Made by a program: the position numbers and the translations under genes
In this document: positions 40,706 through 50,136 of the stretch, one piece after another
How positions within the stretch are numbered: the first letter of the stretch is position 1
How the letters are laid out: every line of letters begins with the position of its first letter
From: UBA1845 sp002338715
Lineage (GTDB): Bacteria; Planctomycetota; Phycisphaerae; UBA1845
Direction of reading: 5' to 3'
DNA length: 64,000 bases
Assembly: GCA_035344155.1 (NCBI GenBank)
Contig: DAORAL010000020.1
Span: 36,485-100,484 of the forward strand
Notes under the pieces: generated by a model
Seen by the model: the letters and a program-made list of their open reading frames with translations, nothing else
What the model was told of the DNA's origin: nothing
The model's database searches: none

Positions 40706-41142
40706 GAATCACTTGTCGCAATCGGCGTTCCGCATTCGGGGCAAACGCCGCTTTCGTTTCCCGTCAGATCGTAACGACATTGATGGCAATTGTGCCCGTC
40801 GGGAACTACTTTTTTCCAGCGGCACACGAGGTAGATGCGCTTGCCTACCAAATACGCAACAAAAGCTGCAATCGGAATGTTCACAATGAAGGTGATTTCG
40901 AACATGTCGGACGGGGACATTTTCATGCCCAGGATCCAAGTAGACCCCAGATAGATGAAGCCTGATAGAACCGCCATCGACAGCCAAAAAATCAGAGGGC
41001 CAGTAAAGAATAAAACAACGATCGCCAGAATCACGCTCACCACGACTGACGATCGCTCTACCTTGTACAACTCGACCCCTGGCAATTCGCCCGACGACGC
41101 CGCGCTTGCAAGCCCTTCTTGATTTCCACAGTCCGATTGCAT
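40702..41142 (-). CDS. ZR18: small membrane protein with C-terminal zinc ribbon
   Basis: ZR18 has 146 residues: a 30-residue soluble N-terminus, two or three membrane segments (VVVSVILAIVVLFFTGPLIF, LSMAVLSGFIYLGSTWIL, IVNIPIAAFVAYLVGKRIYL), CRWKKVVPDG and the ribbon CHQCRYDLTGNESGVCPECG. It stands alone between repeat C, which supplies its stop, and repeat D, which lies 12 bases upstream of its start codon. Confidence 0.78.
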   Translation of the reverse strand: MQSDCGNQEGLASAASSGELPGVELYKVERSSVVVSVILAIVVLFFTGPLIFWLSMAVLSGFIYLGSTWILGMKMSPSDMFEITFIVNIPIAAFVAYLVGKRIYLVCRWKKVVPDGHNCHQCRYDLTGNESGVCPECGTPIATSDS

Positions 41143-41153
41143 TGGGTCAGCCC

Positions 41154-41245
41154 GTAGGGTGCGCTGTGCGCACCGCCGTTTGACCGACTAACGACTCGGT
41201 GCGCACAGCGCACCCTACATACTTGGTGGGCACGGCCCACCCTAC
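41154..41245. repeat. Palindromic dispersed repeats, copies D (GCGC type) and E (single GGGC arm)
   Basis: Copy D has arms at 41154-41174 (GTAG + GGTGCGC-TGT-GCGCACC) and 41198-41218 (its complement). Seven bases further on, 41225-41245 is a lone right arm of the copy A/C type. Two stem variants thus stand side by side. They fill the space between ZR18 and the giant-protein terminator. Confidence 0.9.
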
Positions 41246-41276
41246 CTGATGATACGCGGGTTGGACTGCTTGCAAC

Positions 41277-41314
41277 AAAAAAAGCCGCCGTCGCACTGTT
41301 ACGTGGACGGCGGC
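41277..41314 (-). terminator. Rho-independent terminator of the giant exported protein gene
   Basis: On the minus strand GCCGCCGTC, a 13-base loop and GACGGCGGC form a perfect 9-bp GC stem followed by seven T (41277-41283). It lies about 40 bases after the stop of the 41354-46339 gene. Confidence 0.92.
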
Positions 41315-41353
41315 GATTGGGTTTTGGGTTTCTGTTTTGGCGACGACCGCCCT

Positions 41354-44300
41354 TTACGGCGTCTGGCAGCCGGCGATCTGACCGTCGGGGCCCACCATGG
41401 CTTCGTAGGCGCCGTAGTCATTCACGTCGACGTCGCCATCGCCATCGGTATCGAAGCAGACGCAACCTGTCGCGTAAACCGGCGTGCCCGAACCGATGTC
41501 ACCCGTGAAGCATTGCTGCATCAACAGGTAGTCCGCAAGGTCGATGTCGCAATCTTCATCGCCATCGCCAAACGTCGTCGCGCAAACCGCACAGTCATCC
41601 GGAATGCCGTCGAAGTCGAGATCATCCTGCAAGCCGGCTTCCAGATCGCAACCATCGCTACCGTTCTGACCGTCGCAATCGCTGAGCGCCTGACACTCGT
41701 CGGGAATGAGGTCGGGACGTCCGCGGCCTCCGGTATCCGACAGGAACGCTTCGATGTTCGCAAAGTCCTGCTGCGTGTATTCCGGATGCGCTCCACCCGG
41801 ATGATTGGTCGGCGGCGTCAACTTGTTCCAGATGAACACGCGCGAACGGTTGCGAATGTTTGGACCCGGCAGCGATCCGCCGCCCATGCCCGTCGGTCCG
41901 TGACAGCCGCTGCAGGTGTTGGCCAGGATGATCTGCCCCTCTGCCGGAACGCCCACCGGTCCGCCATCGCAGTCGCTGCTGGTCGGGCCCTGGATGTCGC
42001 ACTCGTCGGGCACGTCGTTGCTGTTGCAGTCGGCCGCTGACCCACCGGCGATTTCGTCGGCGTCTTCGATACCGTTCGAGTTGCAATCGAAGTCGAGTCC
42101 GCAGGGCGCCGTCACCGACACATTGTCGATCGCCAACTCAACAATGCTGCCCGCGCTCGAACCGTCTGCCGCACCAAAGCGGAACTTCACCGTCGACGTC
42201 AGGCTGATGAAGCTTTCAAGATCAAACGAACGGGCCGTCCAACTGTTGGCGTCCGACTGATTGTCAATCGATTCCAACTCAACCCACGACGAACCGTTGT
42301 TGTCGGAAACCTCAGCCACATAGAAGTCGCCGCTGTCGGCACCGAGGTCACGCAGGTAGTACCAGCGAACGAATGAAAGATCGGCTTCGGTCTCGCCGCT
42401 CAGGTCGATCGTCGGCGATTCGAGATAAACCACACCACCATCGATGTCGTCGGTACCGATCGAACCGCCCGGATTCTGGCCGGTGAACATGCAACCCGTG
42501 CCAGCGAAAGCGTCTTCCGGCTGGGCTTGGTCGCCGCCGTTGGACGTGCCAACCGGATCACCGATCACACCGTCGCCAGTCGATGCCGTCGAACCGGGTC
42601 CATAAAGATTCCAGCCGGCTGCGTTACCATTCTCGAAGTCGTCTTCAAAGACAATGTCCTCGCAAACGATATCCTGGCAGTTTGCATCACAGGTGACGCC
42701 GTCGGGCGGATCGCATTCTTCACCGCTTTCGACAACGCCGTTGCCACACACCGAGCAAGGTCCGCCGTCATTGGAGATGCTGATCGTGCCGTTACCCTGG
42801 TCACCATTATTCCAGCCACCGACGCGGATCAGATATGAGTTGCCCGCAACGACCGGGGCTGTCAGCAATGACGAGAATCCGCCGCATCCCGCGCCGTCAT
42901 CGTTGCACGCCAGGAAGCTGAGGTTTCCGCAATCGGTGTTGTCATAGATGACCAAGTCGCTGTCATAGTTGACCGTGTCGCACGTGCTGATCGTCAGCGT
43001 ACCACTGCACTCGGCTGTGTACTCATACCAGATGTCGTGATACGTCTGGCCGCCATCGCCCGAAACCGTGCACGATGCGTTGGCTGGTCCATCCGTCGTC
43101 GCACCAACCGTGCTGTATTCATGCACACCATCGGTAATCGGCGGGGCATTTTGGCAATCGTCAGCTGTCTCGACCTGGCAGTTTTCGTCGCAACCATCGC
43201 CCGGCGTCGTGTTGCCGTCGTCGCAACCTTCGCCACCGTCGAGATTACCGTCACCGCAAACGCCTTCGAACTGGCAGTTTTGATCGCAGCCGTCACCCGG
43301 CGTGGTGTTGCCGTCGTCACATTCTTCGCCGGTTTCGACGATGTTGTTGCCGCATACGATACCGGTGTCCGGCACGATCTTGTAAACGCTGCCGGCAGTG
43401 CTGACGATGTACAACTCGCCGTCGGCGTCTTCACCAAATGCCACCGGTGAACTGATCGAGCCCAACTCCGCCGTTCGATTCACGCGATCGGTGATCGTCG
43501 AACCGTCGTAACGCAAGCTGAAAATCCAGTTGCCGCAGTAGTCGCCATAGAAGTACGTGCCCTGCAAACCGGGCATCGCGCACCCGCGATACACGTATCC
43601 GCCGATGATGCTGCAGATGAAACCGGGGTGAATCGGATCGCCGCTGTGCGCTACGTCGAAGATCGGATCGGTCAGCGTCGGGTCGCTGGCAACGCAGCCG
43701 TACCCACCACTGCTCGTCGGCGTTGCGATTAAACCTTCGCGACAGTCCCAACCGTAGTTGATCCCGCCGAGCGAGCCAGCCGGCTCGAAGTCAACCTCTT
43801 CGCGCGCGTCCTGTCCGACGTCGGCGATGTAAAGGTCACCGGTCAAACGATCGAAACTGAATCGCCACGGATTGCGAAGACCGAAGTCCCAAATCTCATT
43901 GCCGAACGGGTTGTCGCCCGGGATATACGGCGCGCCGCCGTCAACATCCAGACGCAACATCTTGCCCAACAGCGACGAGAGATTCTGCGCCCGGTTGTTC
44001 GGATCATCACCAGAACCGCCGTCACCCATACCAACATAGAGCATGCCGTCAGGACCGAACGCGATGTTTCCACCGTTGTGGTTCGAGAAGTCCTGGTTGA
44101 TCGTTTTGATGATCACAGCGCTGCCCGCGTCGGCGACATTCGGATTTCCCGAAACGGTGTAACGGGCGATAACGGTGTTGCCCGAGGTGTTCGTGTAGTT
44201 CAAGAAAAAGTAACCGTTGCTGGCATAATCCGGGTGGAACGCCATCCCCAGCAAACCACGCTCACCGCCAAAGCTGATCAGTCCGCTGATATTGAGGAAC

Positions 44301-46339
44301 GGTGTGCCAAGCACCAAACCGTTTTCGATGATTTTGATTTGTCCTGAGTTCTGCTCGATCACAAACATCCGCGACGCATCCGTCGGATCGCCAAACACAC
44401 CAACCGGTGTATCCAGTCCTGAAGCGATTTCGATCGTCGTCATCGGAACTTCGGCAATCGATTCGCACTCATCCGGAATGGTGTTGCCATTGCAGTCGTT
44501 GCTGTCACCGTTGGCGATGTCGATGGAGTCTTCAGTTCCGTTGGAGTTACAGTCCTGCGGACCGGTGGCTGGTCCGGTGGTGGACGCCGTCACGCTGTTG
44601 GGGGTTCCCGGCTTGAAGATACCGAGCGTCACGTTGGTCGGCTGAGGTCCGACGTTGGCGTCGAAGCGGAAGTTGTACATCGTGCCCCAGCGGATCGCGT
44701 TGGCGTCGGCATTGGTCGCGAAGGTTTCGGTCGACCAAGTGACGTTGCCGCCGATTTTCGATCCCGGCCAATCCACGTCACTGTAGGGCTCACCACTGTG
44801 GTAATCGACATCCCTGAAACCAATGTTGGTGACGACCGCACCCGAATCGATCGGCACGGTAAACGAACCAATCGAACGATCTGAGTTAAGGTTTTGCACG
44901 GCGTATTCGTAATGCCAGATACCGCCGCCCAGCGACGAGGCTTTCGCAGCGAGAATCACCAGACCTTCACCGGGAATGCGAACATCCGTCTCCACGACCG
45001 AAGGATCGTTGTCCTGCCAGGCGCGAATACCCGACTGCTCGCGCTGCGTGCTTGCCGCCAAAGAAATCGACCAACTGCTGCCGCTGCCCGAGACCGTGAT
45101 CTGGCGATATGACGCGTTGTTGTCCTGGTTGCCAGCCGCAGCATCGTCTTGTGTCACATAGTGACCCTCGACGAAGTAAGTACCGCCACCATCCTGAGCC
45201 GGATCGAGATCGGAGATCGCCACCTGCAAACGCTTGTACGTTGAATCGCCGGTTGAACCCTGGTCACCGTGCGTGAACGGATAATTGAAAATACCGGTGT
45301 GGGCGTTGACTTCCGAGCGCGGTCCGAGTCCCGACTGCTGGCCATTGAGCCCGCAGCAATACGGATCTGAACATCCCACGCCCAACACGCTACCACCCTG
45401 CCCATTGCATCCGCATCCGCAGATGTTTTCGGTGAGCGCGGTGAACCCGTGCTTGAGCCAGCTTTGACCGATCTGCTCGAGGCGTCCGTCTTTGAGGCGG
45501 TACATGTTCTGGCCAATGACGGGATGCTGGTTGGTACCGGCGACCCAGAGAAGATTCTGATCGCCAATGTTGCAAGAGGTTGTTCCGACTGCGAACGCCT
45601 CGATGCCGTTGAGGCTGCTGTAGTTGGACACGTCCATCAGGTCGCCGACGATGACGTCGACGCCGGGCAGTCCGCAAACTGTTCCGCCATTACCGCCACG
45701 GACAGCCGCGTCTTCATTGCCGCGACGGAATTCATCCGGCACATCACCGCCTGCCCACGACAGCGCGGCTTCAATCGTAAACGATCCGATCACCTTGCCA
45801 GCCAGCGACGCATCATCAAGGGCATCTGCCAGCTCGCGGCTGATGCTGATCTCCGCACCTTCAAACAGAACCTGCTCGCCGGCTTGGTCAAAACCAACCT
45901 TGGTCGCGGAAAGTACCAGACCACTGCGCCGACCCGTTGCATCGGTGGTGACCAACGACGAACCGAACAATCCATCGGGCAGTTCAATTGCCAGATCATC
46001 CAGCGTGGCCTCATGCTGCTTCGAAAAGATTCGCAATCCGCCGCCGTGGCGAATTTGACCAGCATCATTATTCGACAAGCCGGCGCGGGATTCAGTGAGC
46101 GTTAACGTCGAACGTGCATCCACGTTGAGCCACACATCGCTGTTTTGTCCCTGCGTCGCAGCGCCGTTACGATCAATCGCAGCCACGCCCAGACCAAGCT
46201 CATCCAGCACCGTCTCATCAAACGAAAGCTTGGTGGTTCCATGCGTGACCATCCACTCCACATCGGCGTTGGCGGATTGCGCCATGCCCAACCCCGCCAA
46301 CACGACAACAACTGCCCGAATCATGCCCGCTGATTTCAT
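41354..46339 (-). CDS. Giant exported protein: glucose/sorbosone dehydrogenase, DUF4215, cytochrome c, dockerin-like
   Basis: This 1661-residue protein starts with a signal peptide (MIRAVVVVLAGLGMAQSANA). Residues 27-600 hold two beta-rich regions of unknown type. A DCNSNGTEDSIDIANGDSND repeat (about 600-630) leads to a PQQ-type beta-propeller dehydrogenase domain at 638-988 (GLDTPVGVFGDP, RGLLGMAFHPDYASNG, DVGQDAREEVDFEP). Three DUF4215 Cys-rich repeats follow (CDDGNTTPGDGCDENCQ; about 995-1063 and 1195-1223) around a PPC-like beta domain, then a MAM-like region to 1390, another Asn/Asp repeat, a cytochrome c motif CSGCH near 1476, and a dockerin-like end (FDTDGDGDVDVNDYGAYEAM). AGAAGGAG precedes the ATG. 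Likely an extracellular sugar dehydrogenase that passes electrons to its own heme. Confidence 0.85.
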   Translation of the reverse strand: MKSAGMIRAVVVVLAGLGMAQSANADVEWMVTHGTTKLSFDETVLDELGLGVAAIDRNGAATQGQNSDVWLNVDARSTLTLTESRAGLSNNDAGQIRHGGGLRIFSKQHEATLDDLAIELPDGLFGSSLVTTDATGRRSGLVLSATKVGFDQAGEQVLFEGAEISISRELADALDDASLAGKVIGSFTIEAALSWAGGDVPDEFRRGNEDAAVRGGNGGTVCGLPGVDVIVGDLMDVSNYSSLNGIEAFAVGTTSCNIGDQNLLWVAGTNQHPVIGQNMYRLKDGRLEQIGQSWLKHGFTALTENICGCGCNGQGGSVLGVGCSDPYCCGLNGQQSGLGPRSEVNAHTGIFNYPFTHGDQGSTGDSTYKRLQVAISDLDPAQDGGGTYFVEGHYVTQDDAAAGNQDNNASYRQITVSGSGSSWSISLAASTQREQSGIRAWQDNDPSVVETDVRIPGEGLVILAAKASSLGGGIWHYEYAVQNLNSDRSIGSFTVPIDSGAVVTNIGFRDVDYHSGEPYSDVDWPGSKIGGNVTWSTETFATNADANAIRWGTMYNFRFDANVGPQPTNVTLGIFKPGTPNSVTASTTGPATGPQDCNSNGTEDSIDIANGDSNDCNGNTIPDECESIAEVPMTTIEIASGLDTPVGVFGDPTDASRMFVIEQNSGQIKIIENGLVLGTPFLNISGLISFGGERGLLGMAFHPDYASNGYFFLNYTNTSGNTVIARYTVSGNPNVADAGSAVIIKTINQDFSNHNGGNIAFGPDGMLYVGMGDGGSGDDPNNRAQNLSSLLGKMLRLDVDGGAPYIPGDNPFGNEIWDFGLRNPWRFSFDRLTGDLYIADVGQDAREEVDFEPAGSLGGINYGWDCREGLIATPTSSGGYGCVASDPTLTDPIFDVAHSGDPIHPGFICSIIGGYVYRGCAMPGLQGTYFYGDYCGNWIFSLRYDGSTITDRVNRTAELGSISSPVAFGEDADGELYIVSTAGSVYKIVPDTGIVCGNNIVETGEECDDGNTTPGDGCDQNCQFEGVCGDGNLDGGEGCDDGNTTPGDGCDENCQVETADDCQNAPPITDGVHEYSTVGATTDGPANASCTVSGDGGQTYHDIWYEYTAECSGTLTISTCDTVNYDSDLVIYDNTDCGNLSFLACNDDGAGCGGFSSLLTAPVVAGNSYLIRVGGWNNGDQGNGTISISNDGGPCSVCGNGVVESGEECDPPDGVTCDANCQDIVCEDIVFEDDFENGNAAGWNLYGPGSTASTGDGVIGDPVGTSNGGDQAQPEDAFAGTGCMFTGQNPGGSIGTDDIDGGVVYLESPTIDLSGETEADLSFVRWYYLRDLGADSGDFYVAEVSDNNGSSWVELESIDNQSDANSWTARSFDLESFISLTSTVKFRFGAADGSSAGSIVELAIDNVSVTAPCGLDFDCNSNGIEDADEIAGGSAADCNSNDVPDECDIQGPTSSDCDGGPVGVPAEGQIILANTCSGCHGPTGMGGGSLPGPNIRNRSRVFIWNKLTPPTNHPGGAHPEYTQQDFANIEAFLSDTGGRGRPDLIPDECQALSDCDGQNGSDGCDLEAGLQDDLDFDGIPDDCAVCATTFGDGDEDCDIDLADYLLMQQCFTGDIGSGTPVYATGCVCFDTDGDGDVDVNDYGAYEAMVGPDGQIAGCQTP

Positions 46340-46891
46340 CGCGTCTCCTTCTAAACCGCCTCACGTTTGGTAAGCGCAATGGTCAGGCATGGGTGTCACG
46401 TTGTGTCACGCAACATCGACTGACTGACCGAATGCTCTACCGTCAGATTTTGAAAAAGAAATGGAACGTTGCTGACTATCTGGAATGATCGCGACGATGG
46501 ATCCTGCCCGATCGCAATATCCCCTGGCAAGACCACACACGCTTACCCGGCAACTATCCCCTCCTCGGATTTCTTCACATTAGCGGGATGAAATCGGCGA
46601 TACAAGCGCGACTTGCGACGCCACTCGCGATTCATCGGACGGCTACAACCTGGAAACAATCGCGATAAAACGCGGAAAGAACAACGCGCCATTTCGCGCG
46701 ATTGATCCGCCTTTTTTCCGAACCCTTTGACGTCCAAAGCCGCTGAGCAAGTGGAGAAAACCATGACGTCCGGCGCGCAAGTGATCTCGAAATCGGTGAA
46801 CCCCCGGCATTATTGGGCACGAAAATCGCTATCCGGCAAAACGCTTGGTGTATGCAGTTGGCCCCGATAAAATTTGCTCAGGATCTCGGCC
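46340..46891. other. Intergenic region of 552 bases, no gene recognised
   Basis: This region lies between the divergent giant-protein gene and the J-domain gene. It contains open frames of about 60-73 codons without recognisable product, a GTCACGTTGTGTCACGCAAC stretch at 46391-46410 with a partial direct repeat of GTCACG, and no hairpin terminator. It must contain two promoters. Confidence 0.4.
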
Positions 46892-47491
46892 ATGACGACG
46901 CACAACGCAAACAACGAGCGCGATCGACCGCCTCCAGCCATCCGATCCCGCGCCCAGGCCTTTGAAGCCTTGGGATTGAAACCCGATGCAAGCCAACAGC
47001 GCATCCATCGGCGCTTTCGTCGCATGGCATTTCGCTATCACCCCGATCGCAATCGAACCCAGTCAGCCGCCGACATCTTCAAGCGCGCGTCGGAAGCGTA
47101 TCAGTTCCTGAGAACCTACAATGCCTGCAACGTCTCGCATTGTGTCGACGATGAATTTGAATGTGTTTGCAGGAAGTGCAATCGCGTGTCCAAACTTCAC
47201 GCCGGACTGGATCGCAATCTTTACTGTCGCGACTGTTTGCTTTCGATCGACGGACGCCGCGGTTTGCCGGCTCCCCCGATTGTGATGGCCTCTTTCGCCT
47301 TGGCGATGGCGATTCTTTTCGGATCGTGCGTCACATTTGTCGCATACTTTGTGACGGGTGGGTCTTGGCTGGCGTGGATGACGATTCTGCTTGCGAGTGT
47401 TTCATTCATCCTGACCGCAGCGACAGCCATCGCGGTGGAGTTGGCCGCACAACCCAGACGCCCGCGCCATCGCAGAACGTTCTTCACATAA
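46892..47491 (+). CDS. J-domain (DnaJ-like) membrane protein with Cys pairs
   Basis: The 199-residue product (ATG at 46892) has a J domain at about 20-75: AFEALGLKPDASQQRIHRRF, then MAFRYHPDRN with the HPD that stimulates Hsp70 ATPase. Two Cys pairs follow, CRKC and CRDC about 20 residues apart, a probable zinc site. Two membrane segments (IVMASFALAMAILFGSCVTF; WMTILLASVSFILTAATAIA) end the protein before a basic tail. The J domain would be cytoplasmic and recruit DnaK to the membrane. A TTG at 46874 is an alternative start. Confidence 0.82.
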   Translation: MTTHNANNERDRPPPAIRSRAQAFEALGLKPDASQQRIHRRFRRMAFRYHPDRNRTQSAADIFKRASEAYQFLRTYNACNVSHCVDDEFECVCRKCNRVSKLHAGLDRNLYCRDCLLSIDGRRGLPAPPIVMASFALAMAILFGSCVTFVAYFVTGGSWLAWMTILLASVSFILTAATAIAVELAAQPRRPRHRRTFFT

Positions 47492-47578
47492 ACACCCGGG
47501 GCGAACATCAACGGCGCACGTCATAACCGAATACCAGCCAGAAAATCGCATGGACTGGAACGCCTCGCATCGGACGAC

Positions 47579-47584
47579 TATATT
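47579..47584 (+). promoter_or_regulatory. Candidate -10 hexamer of the LpxL-like gene
   Basis: TATATT ends seven bases before the ATG at 47592. This supports that ATG over the in-frame ATG at 47550, and suggests a leaderless message. The -35 is not evident. Confidence 0.4.
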
Positions 47585-47591
47585 CTGCGCC

Positions 47592-48554
47592 ATGACCGAG
47601 CAAACCATGCAAGCCCCCGCCTCCGCAACGCCAGCGGAATCAGCAGCAGCCCATCCGCAATCAGAAGTCACCAAGTGGGAGGCGTTATCCTTCGCGTCGA
47701 TGCGACTGTTCCTCGGATGTCTCCTTCGCATCGTCGGACTTGGCGGACTCTATCACCTGTCGCGCGGGTTCGGCGGGCTGGAATACCTCATCGATTACAA
47801 GCGTCGCCGGCGTGTCAGCAAGATGCAGTCCATCGTCTTCGATGAGAGCACGCCCAAGCGCGTCCGCCGCAAATGGGTGTGCGAAAATTTCATGCGCCTC
47901 CGCTGCGACAAAGTCTTCTATCTGATCTTCGACAAGCTGCCCAAAGAGAAGCTGGCTGGCTGCTTTGAAATCGTCAACCGCGACATCCTCGATGCCGCGC
48001 TGGCACGCGGTAACGGCGTGTACGCCATGACGTCGCACATCGGCTCGGCCCACGTCATCGGAATGCTCATGTCGTTTATGGGTTATCGCGTGTCAGGCGT
48101 GCGCAGCCCCAAGGAAGGCAACATCCGCCGGTACATGCAGAGCAAATGGGCGGAAAAATATCCCGACCATCCGCCCATCACCCTGCTGTACACCGGCCAC
48201 TTCCCCAGACCGATTTATCGCTTGTTCAAAGACAATTTCATTCTCGGCAGTTCATCGGACGTCTCGAAGATTCCCGACGAAAAGATGCGCACCATCCCGG
48301 TCAAGCTGTTCGGGCATGAGCTTGAGTTCCTGCTTGGGCCGCTGCTCATCGCGATTCGCTGCAAGGCGGCTGTCCTTCAGTCATTCACCCTGAGTTCGCC
48401 CGGATTCAAGTATCGCATCGAGTTTCTCGGACCGCTGACCGACCCGGACTCGGGCGACGAATCACCCGAACTTCTGGCCAAGGTCATGCAGCAGTACGCC
48501 GACAACATCGCCGAATACGCCCGCAAATATCCCGATCACATCACCAAGCGCTAG
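47592..48554 (+). CDS. LpxL/HtrB-family lysophospholipid or lipid A acyltransferase-like protein
   Basis: The 320-residue protein matches the LPLAT fold of lipid A lauroyl/myristoyl transferases. VYAMTSHIGSAHVIGMLMSF around residue 145 replaces the usual H-x-G-N-W/H-x-x-x-x-x block (SHIGSAH in place of HxGNWE), and FGHELEFLLGPLLIAIRCKA with VLQSFTLSSPGFKYRIEF matches the later conserved strands. The block change suggests a different acceptor than lipid A. One N-terminal membrane-associated segment (MRLFLGCLLRIVGLGGLYHL) is present. It ends in CTAG shared with the convergent catalase gene. Confidence 0.8.
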   Translation: MTEQTMQAPASATPAESAAAHPQSEVTKWEALSFASMRLFLGCLLRIVGLGGLYHLSRGFGGLEYLIDYKRRRRVSKMQSIVFDESTPKRVRRKWVCENFMRLRCDKVFYLIFDKLPKEKLAGCFEIVNRDILDAALARGNGVYAMTSHIGSAHVIGMLMSFMGYRVSGVRSPKEGNIRRYMQSKWAEKYPDHPPITLLYTGHFPRPIYRLFKDNFILGSSSDVSKIPDEKMRTIPVKLFGHELEFLLGPLLIAIRCKAAVLQSFTLSSPGFKYRIEFLGPLTDPDSGDESPELLAKVMQQYADNIAEYARKYPDHITKR

Positions 48555-50014
48555 CAGTCGTTACAACAACGCTTGAGCGCTTCGCGGACACCGTCGGCGT
48601 ACGCGGGATCGATTTTTTCAAAGTGCCCCAACTGTCGCTCGACGATTTCATCGGGCACGTCCGCCATCGCTTCCGCAAGATTCGAGAACAACCGCTCCTT
48701 CTGATCAGCATTGAACAGATTGAACAGCGCCCGCGGCTGGCTGTAGTCGTCATTACCTTCGCGGTGGTTGTAACGATCCGCGTCGCCAGAGATCTTCAAT
48801 GGCGGTTCTGCCGCTTCCGGCTGCTCCACGGGTCCGCCGAATGAATTGGGCTCGTAATACGCATCGGCGTTTTCCGCATTGGGGAAGAACCGCATCGCGC
48901 CGTCTTTGTGGTAGTGATGCACCGGACACTTCGGCGCGTTGACCGGTAGCGCCTCATAGTGCGTACCGAGACGATAACGGTGGGCGTCGGCATAGGAGAA
49001 AATTCTGGCTTGGAGCATCTTGTCCGGTGAGAAACCGATTCCGGGCACGATATTCGAAGGGGCAAAAGCAGCTTGCTCAATGTCCGTGAAGTAGTTGTCC
49101 GGGTTGCGATTCAATTCCATGACCCCGACATCGATGAGCGGATACTCACCGTGGGGCCAAACCTTCGTGAGATCAAACGGGTTGTACGATGTCTTCTCCG
49201 CGTCGGTTTCGGGCATGATCTGCACGCAGAAACGCCACTTCGGATAGTCACCGCGTTCGATCGCCGAAAACAGATCTTCCTGCGTGGACTCGCGCGTCTT
49301 ACCGACAACTTCTGCCGCTTCCGCGTTGGTCCAGTGCTTGTGGCCCTGCATCGTCTTGAAATGAAACTTCACCCAGAAGCGTTCGTTCTTGGCGTTGATG
49401 AAGCTGTAGGTGTGGCTGCCATACCCGTTGATGTTCCGCACGCCCACCGGCAGTCCGCGATCCGAAAAGAGAATCGTGACCTGGTGCAACGACTCGGGCG
49501 ACTGCGACCAGAAATCCCACATCGCCGTCGTCGAGCGCAGGTTCGTCTTCGGATGGCGCTTCTGCGTGTGAATGAAATCCGGGAACTTGTACGCATCGCG
49601 AATAAAGAACACGGGCGTGTTGTTGCCCACCATGTCCCAGTTGCCTTCTTCGGTATAGAACTTTAGCGCAAACCCGCGCACGTCACGCTCAGCGTCTGCC
49701 GCACCCAACTCGCCCGCCACCGTCGAAAACCGCGCGAGCATCTCCGTTTCTTTGCCAACTTCGGCGAACACTTTGGCCTTGGAATACTTGGTGATGTCGT
49801 GCGTGATCTTGAGCGTTCCAAACGCGCCCCAACCCTTGGCGTGCACCACCCGCTCGGGGATGCGCTCGCGATTCTGGTGGGCGAGCTTTTCCAGCAATTG
49901 ATAATCCTGAATAAGCACAGGCCCGCGCGGGCCAGCCGTCATCGAATTCTGGTTGTCGGAGACCGGCGCCCCTGCCGTCGTCGTCAGTTTTGGATTCTTG
50001 GACATCTGCGTCAC
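48551..50014 (-). CDS. katA: Monofunctional heme catalase
   Basis: The enzyme breaks down hydrogen peroxide. At 487 residues it is a small-subunit (clade 3) catalase. The distal His is in ERVVHAKGWGAFG, the conserved Asn region in FIRDAYKFPDFIHTQKRHP, and the heme-ligand Tyr in RIFSYADAHRYRLGTHYEAL. The N-terminal TTTAGAPVSDNQNSMTAGPR is typical. It is divergent from oxyR, 157 bases away, and an OxyR-type operator lies between them, so induction by peroxide is expected. Confidence 0.97.
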   Translation of the reverse strand: MTQMSKNPKLTTTAGAPVSDNQNSMTAGPRGPVLIQDYQLLEKLAHQNRERIPERVVHAKGWGAFGTLKITHDITKYSKAKVFAEVGKETEMLARFSTVAGELGAADAERDVRGFALKFYTEEGNWDMVGNNTPVFFIRDAYKFPDFIHTQKRHPKTNLRSTTAMWDFWSQSPESLHQVTILFSDRGLPVGVRNINGYGSHTYSFINAKNERFWVKFHFKTMQGHKHWTNAEAAEVVGKTRESTQEDLFSAIERGDYPKWRFCVQIMPETDAEKTSYNPFDLTKVWPHGEYPLIDVGVMELNRNPDNYFTDIEQAAFAPSNIVPGIGFSPDKMLQARIFSYADAHRYRLGTHYEALPVNAPKCPVHHYHKDGAMRFFPNAENADAYYEPNSFGGPVEQPEAAEPPLKISGDADRYNHREGNDDYSQPRALFNLFNADQKERLFSNLAEAMADVPDEIVERQLGHFEKIDPAYADGVREALKRCCNDC

Positions 50015-50136
50015 TCCTTTTGCGAGCGTTTCGAATGATTGGCACGAACCCGTCGGCGCAATTCGTGATTCTATCCCAACGGGTGATTCTTTTTGATTTC
50101 CTTAGAGAACATAAAGCGCAACCTGGTATAATTCAA

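Noticed and set aside
46543..46764. A 73-codon minus-strand frame in the 46.3-46.9 kb gap
   Set aside because: Basic, unstructured translation without a start signal or family match.
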